Shown here one piece after another: positions 1 to 7,907 of a stretch of DNA of 64,000 bases. The stretch is from Oscillatoriales cyanobacterium (GTDB lineage: Bacteria > Cyanobacteriota > Cyanobacteriia > Cyanobacteriales > Microcoleaceae): NCBI GenBank assembly GCA_004294385.1, contig REAP01000028.1, positions 1 to 64,000 of the forward strand. Reading direction: 5' to 3'. Position numbers and translations under genes: made by a program. Every line of letters begins with the position of its first letter. The stretch's first letter is position 1. The notes under the pieces were generated by a model that saw only the letters and a list, made by a program, of their open reading frames with translations, had not been told where the DNA came from and searched no databases.

Positions 1-353
1 TAGGTTGTTCGCCGCTGTACGTGAAACAGTTCTATGCACCTTATCCAAACACTAAGGTGATTGAGTTGGGTACGAAGCACTTCTTGGGCCGTGCTCCTCG
101 CAATCAAGCGGAGATTCGGACTTATAACCAAATCTTGGCAAGTAAAGGGATTAAGGGCTTTATCAACGCGATGTTGCTAACGGTTGAATATGCTGAGGCT
201 TTTGGTGAGGATACTGTTCCTTATCGTCGCTTCCCAACTTTACCGGCTGCTAATTTCCCGAATACTGAAAGGCTGTACAACCAGTTGACTAAGCAGAATG
301 CTGATGTTGTGGTTCCGAGTTTTGAGCCTGCGGCTGTTACTGACAGAAGTTAG
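1..353 (+). CDS. apcE: Phycobilisome core-membrane linker ApcE, C-terminal fragment (5' end outside window)
   Basis: This is the last ~117 codons of a linker polypeptide; the frame is open from base 3, so the start lies upstream of the window. The visible part is the end of a phycobilisome linker repeat ([15 protein letters not shown], then [18 protein letters not shown]) followed by a tail with [21 protein letters not shown], which I recognise from the C-terminus of ApcE (LCM). ApcE anchors the phycobilisome core to the thylakoid membrane and carries the terminal emitter on its N-terminal domain, which is not visible here. A strong intrinsic terminator follows 58 bp downstream. The allophycocyanin genes apcA, apcB and apcC, which often follow apcE, are absent downstream. 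Another linker such as CpcG is less likely because of the tail. Confidence 0.85.
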   Translation, partial: GCSPLYVKQFYAPYPNTKVIELGTKHFLGRAPRNQAEIRTYNQILASKGIKGFINAMLLTVEYAEAFGEDTVPYRRFPTLPAANFPNTERLYNQLTKQNADVVVPSFEPAAVTDRS

Positions 354-410
354 ATTGATTTGAGTTTTTGGATGTTAGATTACTGGTAATTTAACATCTA
401 AAATTAGTTG

Positions 411-441
411 AAGGGCTGGTGTAGTTACCAGCCCTTTTTTT
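411..441 (+). terminator. Intrinsic terminator of apcE
   Basis: A 10-bp perfect stem (AAGGGCTGGT / ACCAGCCCTT) with a 6-nt loop runs into a T tract. It lies 58 bp after the apcE stop and should end the linker transcript. Confidence 0.85.
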
Positions 442-627
442 GGATAATTTGGATTTTTTTTACCGCAGAGGGCGCAGAGAACGCAGAGTGAGGAAAGAGA
501 GAGTGTGCTAGTGGGAGTTGTTTGCTTTATCGCGTGTTCCTCAACGTGAAAGTGTCAACTACAATGGATTATGTCGTGCTTAGCAATGATTTTTTGTTTA
601 AGTCCCGCTACCAAAGATAAGGTGATT

Positions 628-1197
628 ATGATTGACAAACAAACTGCATACAAAATTGTGAAAGACGAGCTCGAAAGTTCATACAAACTTGAGGGCGATG
701 AAGTAGTTATTATAGACGATCGAATCATTGAGGAAGATTTCGGTTGGATATTTTTTTACCAGAGCAGGCGTGCATTAGAAACAAATATGATTCGTTATAA
801 AATAGTAGGAAATTATCCAATCATTGTGGACAGATTGGATAGCACTATTCATTATCTAAATGTAGAAAATGGAATCGATCTTGGAATTAGTTTGTATAAG
901 CAAAATAGGGGGAAAGTTATTGAAAATTATTCCGATATAGATGGCTTTCTTGAATGTTATATGGCAAAAACTTGCCTAGGCGACTTTTCGAGTGATGAAG
1001 CAGCTATTCAATATTATATTACTTACGCCAAATTAAGGGAAGTTCAAGAAGTAATAGAACAAGGGAAATGCCTTCTAAAAAAAGAACATTTTCCTTGGGA
1101 AAGGATAAGCGAGCTAACTGAGCGCTCTTTTGAAACTCCAGAGAAAGCTGGACAATGGTTGGTAGAAATAATTTCACTGCTCGAATCTACTAAGTAG
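628..1197 (+). CDS. Imm35/YrhB-like domain protein
   Basis: A 189-residue protein if started at ATG 628 (MIDKQTAYKIVKDEL), preceded by a GATAAGGTG-type ribosome site; an in-frame ATG at 571 adds 19 residues that do not look conserved. The N-terminal half has the pattern I associate with the YrhB/Imm35 family: DEVVIIDDRIIEEDFGWIFFYQSRR, then IVGNYPIIVDRLDSTIHYL. Family members include putative immunity proteins of polymorphic toxin systems and stand-alone proteins. The C-terminal ~90 residues are helical and have no motif I recognise. No toxin gene is adjacent, so an immunity role is only a family association. Confidence 0.6.
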   Translation: MIDKQTAYKIVKDELESSYKLEGDEVVIIDDRIIEEDFGWIFFYQSRRALETNMIRYKIVGNYPIIVDRLDSTIHYLNVENGIDLGISLYKQNRGKVIENYSDIDGFLECYMAKTCLGDFSSDEAAIQYYITYAKLREVQEVIEQGKCLLKKEHFPWERISELTERSFETPEKAGQWLVEIISLLESTK

Positions 1198-1206
1198 TCG
1201 GACATA
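1192..1206. repeat. 15-bp motif shared with 29090-29104
   Basis: AAGTAGTCGGACATA occurs just after the stop of the Imm35-like gene and again just after the stop of the GMC oxidoreductase (29090-29104). An exact 15-mer at two gene ends may be a relic of a mobile repeat, but chance cannot be excluded by eye. Confidence 0.4.
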
Positions 1207-1388
1207 GGCTCTACCTCTTTCGCTAAAAGATAGCACTCTCCACCCTGGAAAGTGCCAGCAGTTGAATTGTTATACAACTTGGTATCTGTATAATTTAAGT
1301 TATGCGAATGCGCCCCGGTGAGTGAGGACACACTCAACCGAGACGACTGCTCCAAAGTCCGACTATCCGAACTAGGAGTAACTTAAGT

Positions 1389-1532
1389 ATGACAAAACCC
1401 AGATACGACGAGGAGAAAGATGAAACCCGCCATGCGGCAGCGAATGAAGAATGCTGCGCGCAACTGATGTTTTACCTGTGGATTGCGTTTTCGATGGCTA
1501 CTGCGAGTTTCCACCCTCTCGCATGGATTTAA
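1389..1532 (+). CDS. Possible small protein, 47 residues
   Basis: ATG at 1389 opens a 47-codon frame ending TAA 1530-1532, with an AGGAG element ~12 bp upstream. The predicted peptide is charged at the N-terminus (MTKPRYDEEKDETRHAA) and hydrophobic from about residue 26 (LMFYLWIAFSMATA), so a single membrane helix is possible. It lies 33 bp before the next gene start, in the same direction, and could be its operon partner. I do not recognise it; only the ribosome site and position support it. Confidence 0.35.
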   Translation: MTKPRYDEEKDETRHAAANEECCAQLMFYLWIAFSMATASFHPLAWI

Positions 1533-1565
1533 CGCAAGGCGACTATTTCAAGGAGGACAAAGAAG

Positions 1566-2041
1566 ATGCGTAAACTGATTCTGTTCAAAGCGGATAAAGG
1601 TGAAATTGAAAAGTATCGTCAGAAAACTGAGACACAAATCGGAAAGTCATTTTACCGCATTGCAAATGTGGATTCAGTACCTTCTTTAACTAACACCATT
1701 GCCGAACACTACGACTCTAGTGGCAAACCTGCTCCTGCGATCGGACACCGACTGACGGAAACGTTGTTCGGGTGGAAGAATACACCCCTGAAATCCCGCC
1801 TCCCTATGGTGCAGGATTTGAGGCAATTTGCATTTGCTACTGTGCTTATAAGCCTTTAGCACCTGAAGATGTCTGGATGAAAAAGGCTCACCGCCTTGCT
1901 CCATCCCTAGATTCCTTTGGTGGTGATGAAAAGGCTTATCAGGAGTGGCTAGCTACTCAGTCGGAGGACGTGCAGGCTGAATCGAAATCGGCAACGGAGT
2001 GGCTCAAAACTCAAGAAAGACAGCCGGCTGAGGTGTTGTAG
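1566..2041 (+). pseudogene. Unknown gene apparently split by a frameshift
   Basis: ATG 1566 follows a perfect AAGGAGG (1550-1556) at ideal spacing. The first frame codes for MRKLILFKADKGEIEKYRQK and continues plausibly to about residue 58 (SSGKPAPA). A second frame, open from the stop at 1718-1720 onward, carries a coherent acidic C-terminal part (TDGNVVRVEEYTPEIPPPYG, then APEDVWMKKAHRLAPSLDSF) to a TAG at 2039-2041. A single-base indel between about 1721 and 1771 would join them into one ~158-residue protein. If real this is a broken gene; a sequencing error or programmed frameshift would give the same picture. I do not recognise the family. Confidence 0.5.
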
Positions 2042-2089
2042 GCGAGTCGATATCCGCTCACCTTCAGGGCGGGTATCACTTGGATATAC

Positions 2090-3016
2090 ATGGATATTGT
2101 TAAGTTAGACAGCAAGCGTAGTCGTTATATTGGAATGGATTGGCAAACCAAGCTGCATCCATTTGCGATCGCACCGAATGACTTTTTAATCTGCTGCGAT
2201 TTAAGAGGTTGTATCTTTGATAAACTAGATTTATCGGGATGTGAGTTTTTCGGTTGTCGCTTGAATGGAACATCATTTCAAAGAGCGACTTTACATGAAA
2301 CAAAATTTATTGGCTGTTTTTCAGATGAAGCCGATCGCCCAACGGATTTTAGCAATGCGATCGCCACAAATATATCAGTAGCAGATTGTCACATAAACTT
2401 CTTATCAGAAGAACATCAGCCAAATTTTTACAATAGTTTCTGGGATGATGATTTAATCTTGGGAGACTCTATCCCAGATGTTATGAAATGGCCTTCGGAA
2501 GTGGCAAAGGCTGCTGCTGATACACTCTCAGAACGCAATGATGTTAGATACAATGCTACTGTAAAATTGGGAGAATTAGATAATCCCGTTGTTGCTCCTC
2601 TACTGGGTTGCTTGCTTGCTGACAAGGAATGGGATGTAAGGGCGATCGCCCTGGAAGTGTTAGGCAAGCTACGACATCAGGAATTTCGGTATGGTGACGA
2701 AGTATTATTAGAGTGGATGTTTTTGTGTCTGGGAGACAAGCATTCGATCGTGCGGCAGACAGCGGTTGAACTTGTAGAAACTATTTCGCCGCCGGATCGC
2801 GTTTTGCTAACTTCCATTAATAGAATGGTTGTAGGTGCTTCTGATGAGGAGCGACTGGCTGGTTTGCTGGCGGCGATTGAACTTTGTCAACTCGATGATG
2901 ATTATGTTGATTTATGCGATCGAGAAGTAATTGATTCTATACTTTTAGAGGCAGGATCGGAAGTTCGCAGCGAATCCTCGCGGCTGCTGGAGATTATTGG
3001 CGATCGGGCGATTTAG
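2090..3016 (+). CDS. Pentapeptide-repeat and HEAT-repeat protein
   Basis: 308 residues. Residues ~35-75 show pentapeptide-repeat character (CDLRGCIFDKLDLSGCEFFG, then LNGTSFQRATLHETKF), a right-handed beta-helix module. The C-terminal half (~145-300) is built of HEAT-like alpha repeats (VVAPLLGCLLADKEWDVRAI, LEVLGKLRH, HSIVRQTAVELVETI), a protein-interaction solenoid. No catalytic motif is visible, so a scaffolding or regulatory role is inference. It starts 48 bp after the frameshifted gene on the same strand and may share its transcript. Confidence 0.7.
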   Translation: MDIVKLDSKRSRYIGMDWQTKLHPFAIAPNDFLICCDLRGCIFDKLDLSGCEFFGCRLNGTSFQRATLHETKFIGCFSDEADRPTDFSNAIATNISVADCHINFLSEEHQPNFYNSFWDDDLILGDSIPDVMKWPSEVAKAAADTLSERNDVRYNATVKLGELDNPVVAPLLGCLLADKEWDVRAIALEVLGKLRHQEFRYGDEVLLEWMFLCLGDKHSIVRQTAVELVETISPPDRVLLTSINRMVVGASDEERLAGLLAAIELCQLDDDYVDLCDREVIDSILLEAGSEVRSESSRLLEIIGDRAI

Positions 3017-3187
3017 AATTATTGAAACTTGCAAAATTCTAACATCCGTTTTATTTTTGGCAACTGTCTTTCAGATTTCCGAAAAGCCAGCCAGATCCTA
3101 CACGAAACTTTTATAATTTGTATTTTAGATGAATTCGCCCTAGGATGAGAACAACAGGCACAAAGACACCCACAACAGGAATAGACT

Positions 3188-3868
3188 ATGACTAGCCAAA
3201 AAGTTCTGATTGTTTTAACTAGCCACGATACTCTGGGCGACACTGGTAAAGAAACTGGTTTTTATCTCCCAGAAGTAACCCATCCCTTGGACGCATTTAC
3301 TAAAGCTGGATTAATAGTAGATTTTGTGAGTCCAAAAGGTGGCAAAGCTCCGATGGTTGGGATTGATTTAGAAGACCCGCTAAATAAGGCTTTTTTAGAC
3401 GATTCCGAACAGGTGGCGCGAGTGGAAAATACGCTCAATCCTGCACAAATTGACCCCGCAGAATATGGCGCTATTTTCTACGCTGGGGGACACGGGACAA
3501 TGTGGGATTTTGCTGATAATCAGGAACTTGCTGCGATTGCTGCTGCGATTTATGAAGCAGGTGGGATTGTGGGTGCTGTTTGTCACGGGCCGGCGGCGTT
3601 AGTTAATCTTAAGTTGTCTGATGGTGAATACCTGGTTGCAAATAAGACTGTGGCTGCTTTTACGAATGAAGAGGAAGCGGCTGTGGGATTGACTGACATT
3701 GTGCCGTTTTTGCTGGAGGCGAAGTTAATTGAGCGCGGGGCTAATTTTACCAAGGTTGCTAATTTTCAGGCTTGTGTTGTTGAGTGCGATCGGCTCGTGA
3801 CAGGCCAAAATCCCGCTTCCGCAGCAGGTGTGGGTGAAAAAATGGTAGAATTAATCAAAAATAAGTAA
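3188..3868 (+). CDS. DJ-1/PfpI family protein (Hsp31/glyoxalase III-like)
   Basis: 226 residues, a complete class I glutamine amidotransferase-like domain. The nucleophile elbow is AVCHGPAA with Cys132-His133. Glu29 in the GFYLPEVTHP segment matches the catalytic glutamate of Hsp31-type members, and GGHGTMWDF at 101-108 is the conserved loop of this subfamily. Family members act as glutathione-independent glyoxalases (D-lactate dehydratases) or chaperones rather than true amidotransferases; a role in methylglyoxal detoxification is inferred. The start has a good spacing after CAGGAATAG. It is monocistronic by layout, followed by a perfect hairpin repeat. Confidence 0.8.
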   Translation: MTSQKVLIVLTSHDTLGDTGKETGFYLPEVTHPLDAFTKAGLIVDFVSPKGGKAPMVGIDLEDPLNKAFLDDSEQVARVENTLNPAQIDPAEYGAIFYAGGHGTMWDFADNQELAAIAAAIYEAGGIVGAVCHGPAALVNLKLSDGEYLVANKTVAAFTNEEEAAVGLTDIVPFLLEAKLIERGANFTKVANFQACVVECDRLVTGQNPASAAGVGEKMVELIKNK

Positions 3869-3903
3869 GTCGCTCTAATTAAACGTCAAACGCTTTTATG
3901 TTG

Positions 3904-3934
3904 GATTCCCGACTTCTTAAAGAAGTCGGGAATC
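3904..3934. repeat. Perfect 14-bp palindrome downstream of the DJ-1 gene
   Basis: GATTCCCGACTTCT / AGAAGTCGGGAATC with a 3-nt loop. It belongs to the same style of hairpin as 43823-43855 (CCCCGACTTCTT core) and may act as a terminator, though no T tract follows. Confidence 0.7.
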
Positions 3935-3957
3935 TGAGTGTATCGAGATCAAACTGA

Positions 3958-4143
3958 CCTTTTTTGTATTCGGTTAACCGTACTCAAATAGCTACTTTGT
4001 TCCGAGAACATTACCGCCAAATTTTCGTCATTGATCTAAATACAGCCACGATACCTAAGTATAACGACTGTCTAGCGATCGCCTTTTGGGAACATTTGAT
4101 TGATTCCAATCTGCAAAAATCATCTAAAGTTTGGGAGTTTTAA
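3958..4143 (+). pseudogene. Open fragment without start, possible gene relic
   Basis: An open stretch of 61 codons runs from the stop at 3955-3957 to a TAA at 4141-4143 with no ATG near its beginning. It encodes NRTQIATLFREHYRQIFVID followed by WEHLIDSNLQ, which looks like real protein rather than random translation. It could be the C-terminal scrap of a gene cut by repeat insertion at ~3.9 kb, just upstream of the ATPase gene. The family is not recognised. Confidence 0.25.
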
Positions 4144-4225
4144 TTTAAAGATACATCAAAATGTTGACCGCAAAATAAAAACTTAGCATAAATTATCAAT
4201 TTGTGCTGATAATTATCATAGCGAA

Positions 4226-5626
4226 ATGAATAAGATATTAGGGGATAATGTAATTTTGAGTGAACAGGGTATGGAACTAGATTTACAGAGATTTTATAAA
4301 GTTTGCAATCCCAGCTACACCCTCGCGGTAGCAAATCCAGAAGACAAAAAATACTATATCGAATTCTCTTCAGTCAGGGGCGGCACAATCGTAGAACAAT
4401 TGGAGCGCACAATCAGCCGCCTCTCCCCTGACGAACCGACTTGTCAATTATTCACGGGTCACATCGGCTGCGGTAAATCTACTGAATTGCTACGGCTGCA
4501 ATCTGAATTGGAGTATCAAGGATTTCACGTAGTTTACTTTGAGTCTAGCAGAGACTTAGATATGGCAGATGTCGATATTACTGACATTTTGTTGAGTGTT
4601 GCTCGACAGGTGAGCGAAAGTATTGAGAAGCTCAAAATTAAGCTGCAACCGACTGGCTTTAAAGCTTTGCTGAAAGGGGTAGCGGATGTTTTTCAGACTC
4701 AAATAGATCTGAAAGCTGAAGCGAATGTTCCTGGTTTGGGTGAAATCGGTGTCAGCACTGAGGGAGAGTTTTCTTTGGCTTTGGGAATTGGTAAAATTAC
4801 TGCAAAGGCTAAGGATTCTCCGAATTTGCGATCGGAGTTGAGGCAATATTTGGAGCCGCGAACTAATGTAATTTTAGATGCACTGAATAAGGAGTTGCTC
4901 GAACCAGCAAATCAAGAACTTAAACGGCAAGGAAAACAAGGACTTGTGGTAATTATTGATAATCTCGATCGCATACATTTGTGCACGAAGCCCACAGGAC
5001 GACTTCAGCCGGAATATTTGTTTGTAGACAGAGGCGAACAGTTAGCAAGACTAAATTGTCACGTAGTTTATACAATTCCTTTGGTGCTGATTTTCTCTAA
5101 CGATTTGGGCCAGTTGACTAATCGATTTGGGGTAGATCCCAAGGTATTACCAATGGTGCCGGTGCGGAACCGCGATGGTTCTGAGTGCTTAGAGGGTGTA
5201 GAATTGCTGCGGCAAATGGTTTTGGCTCGTGCTTTTCCAACGGTGGAGCCGATCGCACGCTATGATTTGATTGGCAAAATTTTTGATAATCGCGAAACTC
5301 TCGATCGCCTATGTCGAGTTAGCGGAGGACACGTCCGCAACTTGCTACAAATGCTCTATGGTTGCCTCCAGAGAGAAGATCCACCACTGTCTAGGGCAAC
5401 TTTGGAAAAAGTGATCGTTCAGCGCCGCCATCAGCTCACGTTGGCGATAGAGCCTGATGAGTGGGCATTGCTAAACCAAGTATCCGCAACCAAAACTGTC
5501 AGCGGAGAGACTAAATATCAAATTTTGTTGCGTAGTCTCTGGGTATTTGAATATCGTTATGGTGACGATTATTGGTTTGATGTCAATCCAATTTTGGCAG
5601 ATGCAAAAGAGTTGACAGTTGATTAA
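4226..5626 (+). CDS. P-loop ATPase (AAA/STAND-like) of unknown role
   Basis: 466 residues from ATG 4226; an in-frame ATG at 4271 (MELDLQRFYKVCNPSYTL) is the more conserved-looking start and would give 451. Walker A is GHIGCGKST at ~78-86 and Walker B is GLVVIIDNLDRI at ~240-251. The segment YYIEFSSVRGG ahead of the P-loop is typical of a cyanobacterial ATPase family often paired with a second gene; no intact partner follows here (aroE is next), and only a relic precedes it. The C-terminal third (SGGHVRNLLQML) resembles the lid region of ORC/KAP-type ATPases. Defence or stress signalling is a possible role but is not shown by the sequence. Confidence 0.65.
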   Translation: MNKILGDNVILSEQGMELDLQRFYKVCNPSYTLAVANPEDKKYYIEFSSVRGGTIVEQLERTISRLSPDEPTCQLFTGHIGCGKSTELLRLQSELEYQGFHVVYFESSRDLDMADVDITDILLSVARQVSESIEKLKIKLQPTGFKALLKGVADVFQTQIDLKAEANVPGLGEIGVSTEGEFSLALGIGKITAKAKDSPNLRSELRQYLEPRTNVILDALNKELLEPANQELKRQGKQGLVVIIDNLDRIHLCTKPTGRLQPEYLFVDRGEQLARLNCHVVYTIPLVLIFSNDLGQLTNRFGVDPKVLPMVPVRNRDGSECLEGVELLRQMVLARAFPTVEPIARYDLIGKIFDNRETLDRLCRVSGGHVRNLLQMLYGCLQREDPPLSRATLEKVIVQRRHQLTLAIEPDEWALLNQVSATKTVSGETKYQILLRSLWVFEYRYGDDYWFDVNPILADAKELTVD

Positions 5627-5627
5627 T

Positions 5628-5779
5628 GTTATTGGTTATTAGTTATTAGTTATTAGTTATTGGTTATTGGTTATTAGTTATTAGTTATTAGTAGCCCCCA
5701 GCGAGTAACCAATAACAAGTAACCAATAACAAGTAACCAATAACAAGTAACCAATAACCAATAACCAATAACAAGTAAC
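5628..5779. repeat. Heptamer repeat arrays in inverted arrangement
   Basis: About 60 bp of tandem TTATTGG/TTATTAG heptamers is followed, after a short CCCCCAGCG spacer, by about 70 bp of the complementary motif (CCAATAA, with CAAGTAA variants). The two halves could pair into a very long imperfect hairpin. The array fills the whole space between the ATPase gene and aroE and directly abuts the aroE start. Such short tandem repeats are typical of filamentous cyanobacteria. Confidence 0.9.
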
Positions 5780-5783
5780 AAAA

Positions 5784-6731
5784 ATGATTAAAGGCACTAC
5801 GAAACTATTAGGAGTAATTGGCGATCCGATCGCACATTCTCTGTCACCGGCGATGCACAATGCGGCGATTTCCCATTTGGGAGTCGATTTTGTTTACCTA
5901 GCATTTCCGGTAAAACCAGAGGATTTAAAAGCTGCTCTTTTAGGCTTTGGGGCGATCGGGCTTCGGGGATTTAGCATCACGATTCCCCACAAACAAGCCA
6001 TCTTACCACTGTTGTCGGAGGTTTCTCCTATTGCTCGTGCGATCGGCGCAGTCAATACCGTATACCTAACTGACAAAGGTTGGTGTGGTACAAATACTGA
6101 CGTTGAAGGCTTTCTCGCACCCCTCCGCAGCAGGGCGGGCACGGGGGCACCGCCCCTACAAACGGGGGGGAATTCACTCAAAGTCCCCCTTGGGGATTTA
6201 GGGGGATCTCCCGGTTCCGACTGGAGTCAGAAAGTCGCAGTAATTTTGGGAAATGGCGGCGCGGCGAGAGCAGTTGTGGCGGGATGCGCTCAATTGGGCT
6301 GTGCAGAAATTCACGTTGTGGGCCGCAACGAGCAAAACTTAGCGGAATTTCAGCAGAGTTGGGTTGATTCTCCCATGCCTGTGAAATCTTTGCGAGTGCA
6401 TACTTGGGATAATTTGTCAAGCTTAATTTCCCAGGCAGATTTGCTAGTCAACACCACGCCTGTGGGTATGTATCCGCAGGGGGAAATGTCGCCGGTTCCT
6501 GTTGGTGCGATCGATCGAATTTCAGTAGGTGCGATCGTCTATGATTTAATTTACAACCCGAATCCCACTCAATTGCTCAAAGATGCCCAGCTTCGGGGAG
6601 CGCAAGCCATTGACGGACTCGAAATGTTAGTTCAACAAGGAGCCGCAGCCTTAAAGATTTGGCTGGACAAAGATTCAGTCCCAGTCGATGTCATGCGCCA
6701 CGCATTGCGAAAGCATTTAGGTTTAAGCTAA
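5784..6731 (+). CDS. aroE: Shikimate dehydrogenase
   Basis: 315 residues. It reduces 3-dehydroshikimate with NADPH in the chorismate pathway. Substrate-binding motifs are SLSPAMHNAA at 19-28, SITIPHK with catalytic Lys70, and NTD with Asp106; the Rossmann loop GNGGAARAVV lies at 157-166. The protein is longer than the usual ~270-290 because residues ~115-147, between the two domains, are a Gly/Pro-rich insert ([13 protein letters not shown], then LKVPLGDLGGSP) encoded by genomic repeat DNA. Both domains are otherwise intact, so it is probably functional. The start ATG follows a heptamer array with no clear ribosome site. Confidence 0.92.
   Translation: MIKGTTKLLGVIGDPIAHSLSPAMHNAAISHLGVDFVYLAFPVKPEDLKAALLGFGAIGLRGFSITIPHKQAILPLLSEVSPIARAIGAVNTVYLTDKGWCGTNTDVEGFLAPLRSRAGTGAPPLQTGGNSLKVPLGDLGGSPGSDWSQKVAVILGNGGAARAVVAGCAQLGCAEIHVVGRNEQNLAEFQQSWVDSPMPVKSLRVHTWDNLSSLISQADLLVNTTPVGMYPQGEMSPVPVGAIDRISVGAIVYDLIYNPNPTQLLKDAQLRGAQAIDGLEMLVQQGAAALKIWLDKDSVPVDVMRHALRKHLGLS
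6126..6224 (+). repeat. Repeat elements inserted in frame within aroE
   Basis: The stretch starts with a GC-rich palindromic core (6131-6161) that recurs exactly, in the opposite orientation, inside tsaB at 45073-45103. It continues with a second repeat-like palindrome (AAGTCCCCCTTGGGGATTT). Both are of intergenic style but are read through in frame here. Confidence 0.8.
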
Positions 6732-6782
6732 AGAGCAATTTGCAACTGAATTCGCGCTAAGCTGATGATTAAAACTTACATC

Positions 6783-6890
6783 TTGCACCATTTTCAAGAA
6801 CAGGCTGTCCGGCCTGTTCCACAAAAATTAGATTTTCTTGTGGGGTGGGCATCTTGCCCGCCCATAACAGGGTTATTGAAAATGGTGCAA
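6783..6890. repeat. 108-bp palindromic repeat with 15-bp terminal inverted repeats
   Basis: Perfect ends TTGCACCATTTTCAA (6783-6797) and TTGAAAATGGTGCAA (6876-6890) enclose two hairpin modules: an ACAGGC...GCCTGTTCCACAA hairpin and a GTGGGGTGGGCA...TGCCCGCCC hairpin. Related modules occur at 21040-21295 and 22521-22702. It is MITE-like and non-coding. Confidence 0.75.
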
Positions 6891-6923
6891 TATCTCAGTT
6901 AAAATATACTTGTGCTGTAACCT

Positions 6924-7355
6924 ATGAAATTTCGAGCTATCAGCCTTTTTTTCACTACTTGCCTAATCGGAATTTTTAGTTTAACATTCACTCCACCTGC
7001 CTGGGCTCTGACCCAAATTAAACTCTCGGATCTTTCATATCATGAATGTCCGGCAGAAATGGCAGAAGGAACAGTCACCAGCGGCAGTTCGATGGAAGCT
7101 ACTTGCTTTCTGATTACTGGAAAAGCTGAAAATAGCACTAACAAACCCGTTGTCAATGCCGATATTTTCGGACGAATTTATGATGCAGACGACAATCCAG
7201 TGATGCAGAATCGCACTCGTCTGGGTTCGATAGAAGAAGTTCCTCCCGGAGTTAGCGATTTTCAAATCAGAATCTCTGTTGCGGCCAATCAACCAACACC
7301 TTTGAAACTCAAGCAATTTAAAGCTACAGGTTTTACCGGTCTTGTTCGTCGCTAA
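6924..7355 (+). CDS. Conserved exported protein
   Basis: 143 residues with a clear signal peptide (MKFRAISLFFTTCLIGIFSL, cleavage near PAWA-LTQ, ~residue 29). The mature ~115 residues form a compact beta-rich domain: two cysteines (YHECPAE, ATCFLITGKAEN) and RIYDADDNPVMQNRTRLGSI, with a pattern like small FxLYD-type domains. I recall close relatives across cyanobacteria without a known function. Alone between repeats, convergent with the YggT gene. Confidence 0.65.
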   Translation: MKFRAISLFFTTCLIGIFSLTFTPPAWALTQIKLSDLSYHECPAEMAEGTVTSGSSMEATCFLITGKAENSTNKPVVNADIFGRIYDADDNPVMQNRTRLGSIEEVPPGVSDFQIRISVAANQPTPLKLKQFKATGFTGLVRR

Positions 7356-7373
7356 TCTTAAGACTTGATATAG

Positions 7374-7396
7374 AGGAGACGGCAGTGCCGTCTCCT
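7374..7396. terminator. Palindromic hairpin between convergent genes
   Basis: A perfect 11-bp stem (AGGAGACGGCA / TGCCGTCTCCT) with a 1-nt loop lies between two convergent stops. It is a common cyanobacterial repeat type and may act as a bidirectional terminator. Confidence 0.55.
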
Positions 7397-7410
7397 AATT
7401 TCCTACTTAA

Positions 7411-7701
7411 CTAAAATGCTGTTGGTTGCAAGGTGCTTAAAAGACCAATCAATAATTGAGAGCCGAACTGAAGTACAAAAAATGCAATGATCGGAGAAAA
7501 GTCCATCCCTCCTAGGGGGGGTATAATCGATCGGAATAGATTCAGATAAGGGTCTGTTAATTGACTCAAAATCGAAAACGGCGCACTTGACCAATCGATA
7601 TTAGGAAACCAAGTTAACAGCACTCTAAAAATCATCAGATATAGATAGATTTGCAGAAATGAGGACAGCGTAGTTGCCAAAAGGCCTATTGAATAACTCA
7701 T
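7411..7701 (-). CDS. YggT/YlmG family membrane protein
   Basis: 96 residues with two hydrophobic segments (~8-30 and ~70-92) flanking the family loop: RVLLTWFPNIDWSS, then DPYLNLFRSIIPPLGGMDFS. Members of the YlmG/Ycf19 group are thylakoid or inner-membrane proteins linked in cyanobacteria and chloroplasts to nucleoid distribution or photosystem biogenesis. The fit in length and motif is complete. Confidence 0.85.
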   Translation of the reverse strand: MSYSIGLLATTLSSFLQIYLYLMIFRVLLTWFPNIDWSSAPFSILSQLTDPYLNLFRSIIPPLGGMDFSPIIAFFVLQFGSQLLIGLLSTLQPTAF

Positions 7702-7776
7702 AAATTTTGCTTGATGTTTGAGTAAAGTTTAGAAATGCTTTGACTTTGAGTTTAGCATATTTTGGAAAGCCAATCG

Positions 7777-7806
7777 ATTTTGGATTTTAGATTTTAGATT
7801 TTGGAT
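7777..7806. repeat. Heptamer-like GATTTTA/GATTTTG array
   Basis: Tandem degenerate TTAGATT/TTGGATT units in an intergenic space; the same motif recurs at 10008-10050 and near 56500-56580. Confidence 0.7.
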
Positions 7807-7907
7807 TGAAGAAAGCGACCCCACGGATAAATCCGGGAGCCCTGATCCCAATTGCTTTCGGTTATGCCAAGGCAGTCCCCTAGAGGGATCTCAAACCTGA
7901 AATTGAT

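Noticed and set aside
5628..5779. CRISPR array
   Set aside because: Units are 7 bp without spacers, so this is a simple tandem repeat. No CRISPR array or cas gene was seen anywhere in the window.
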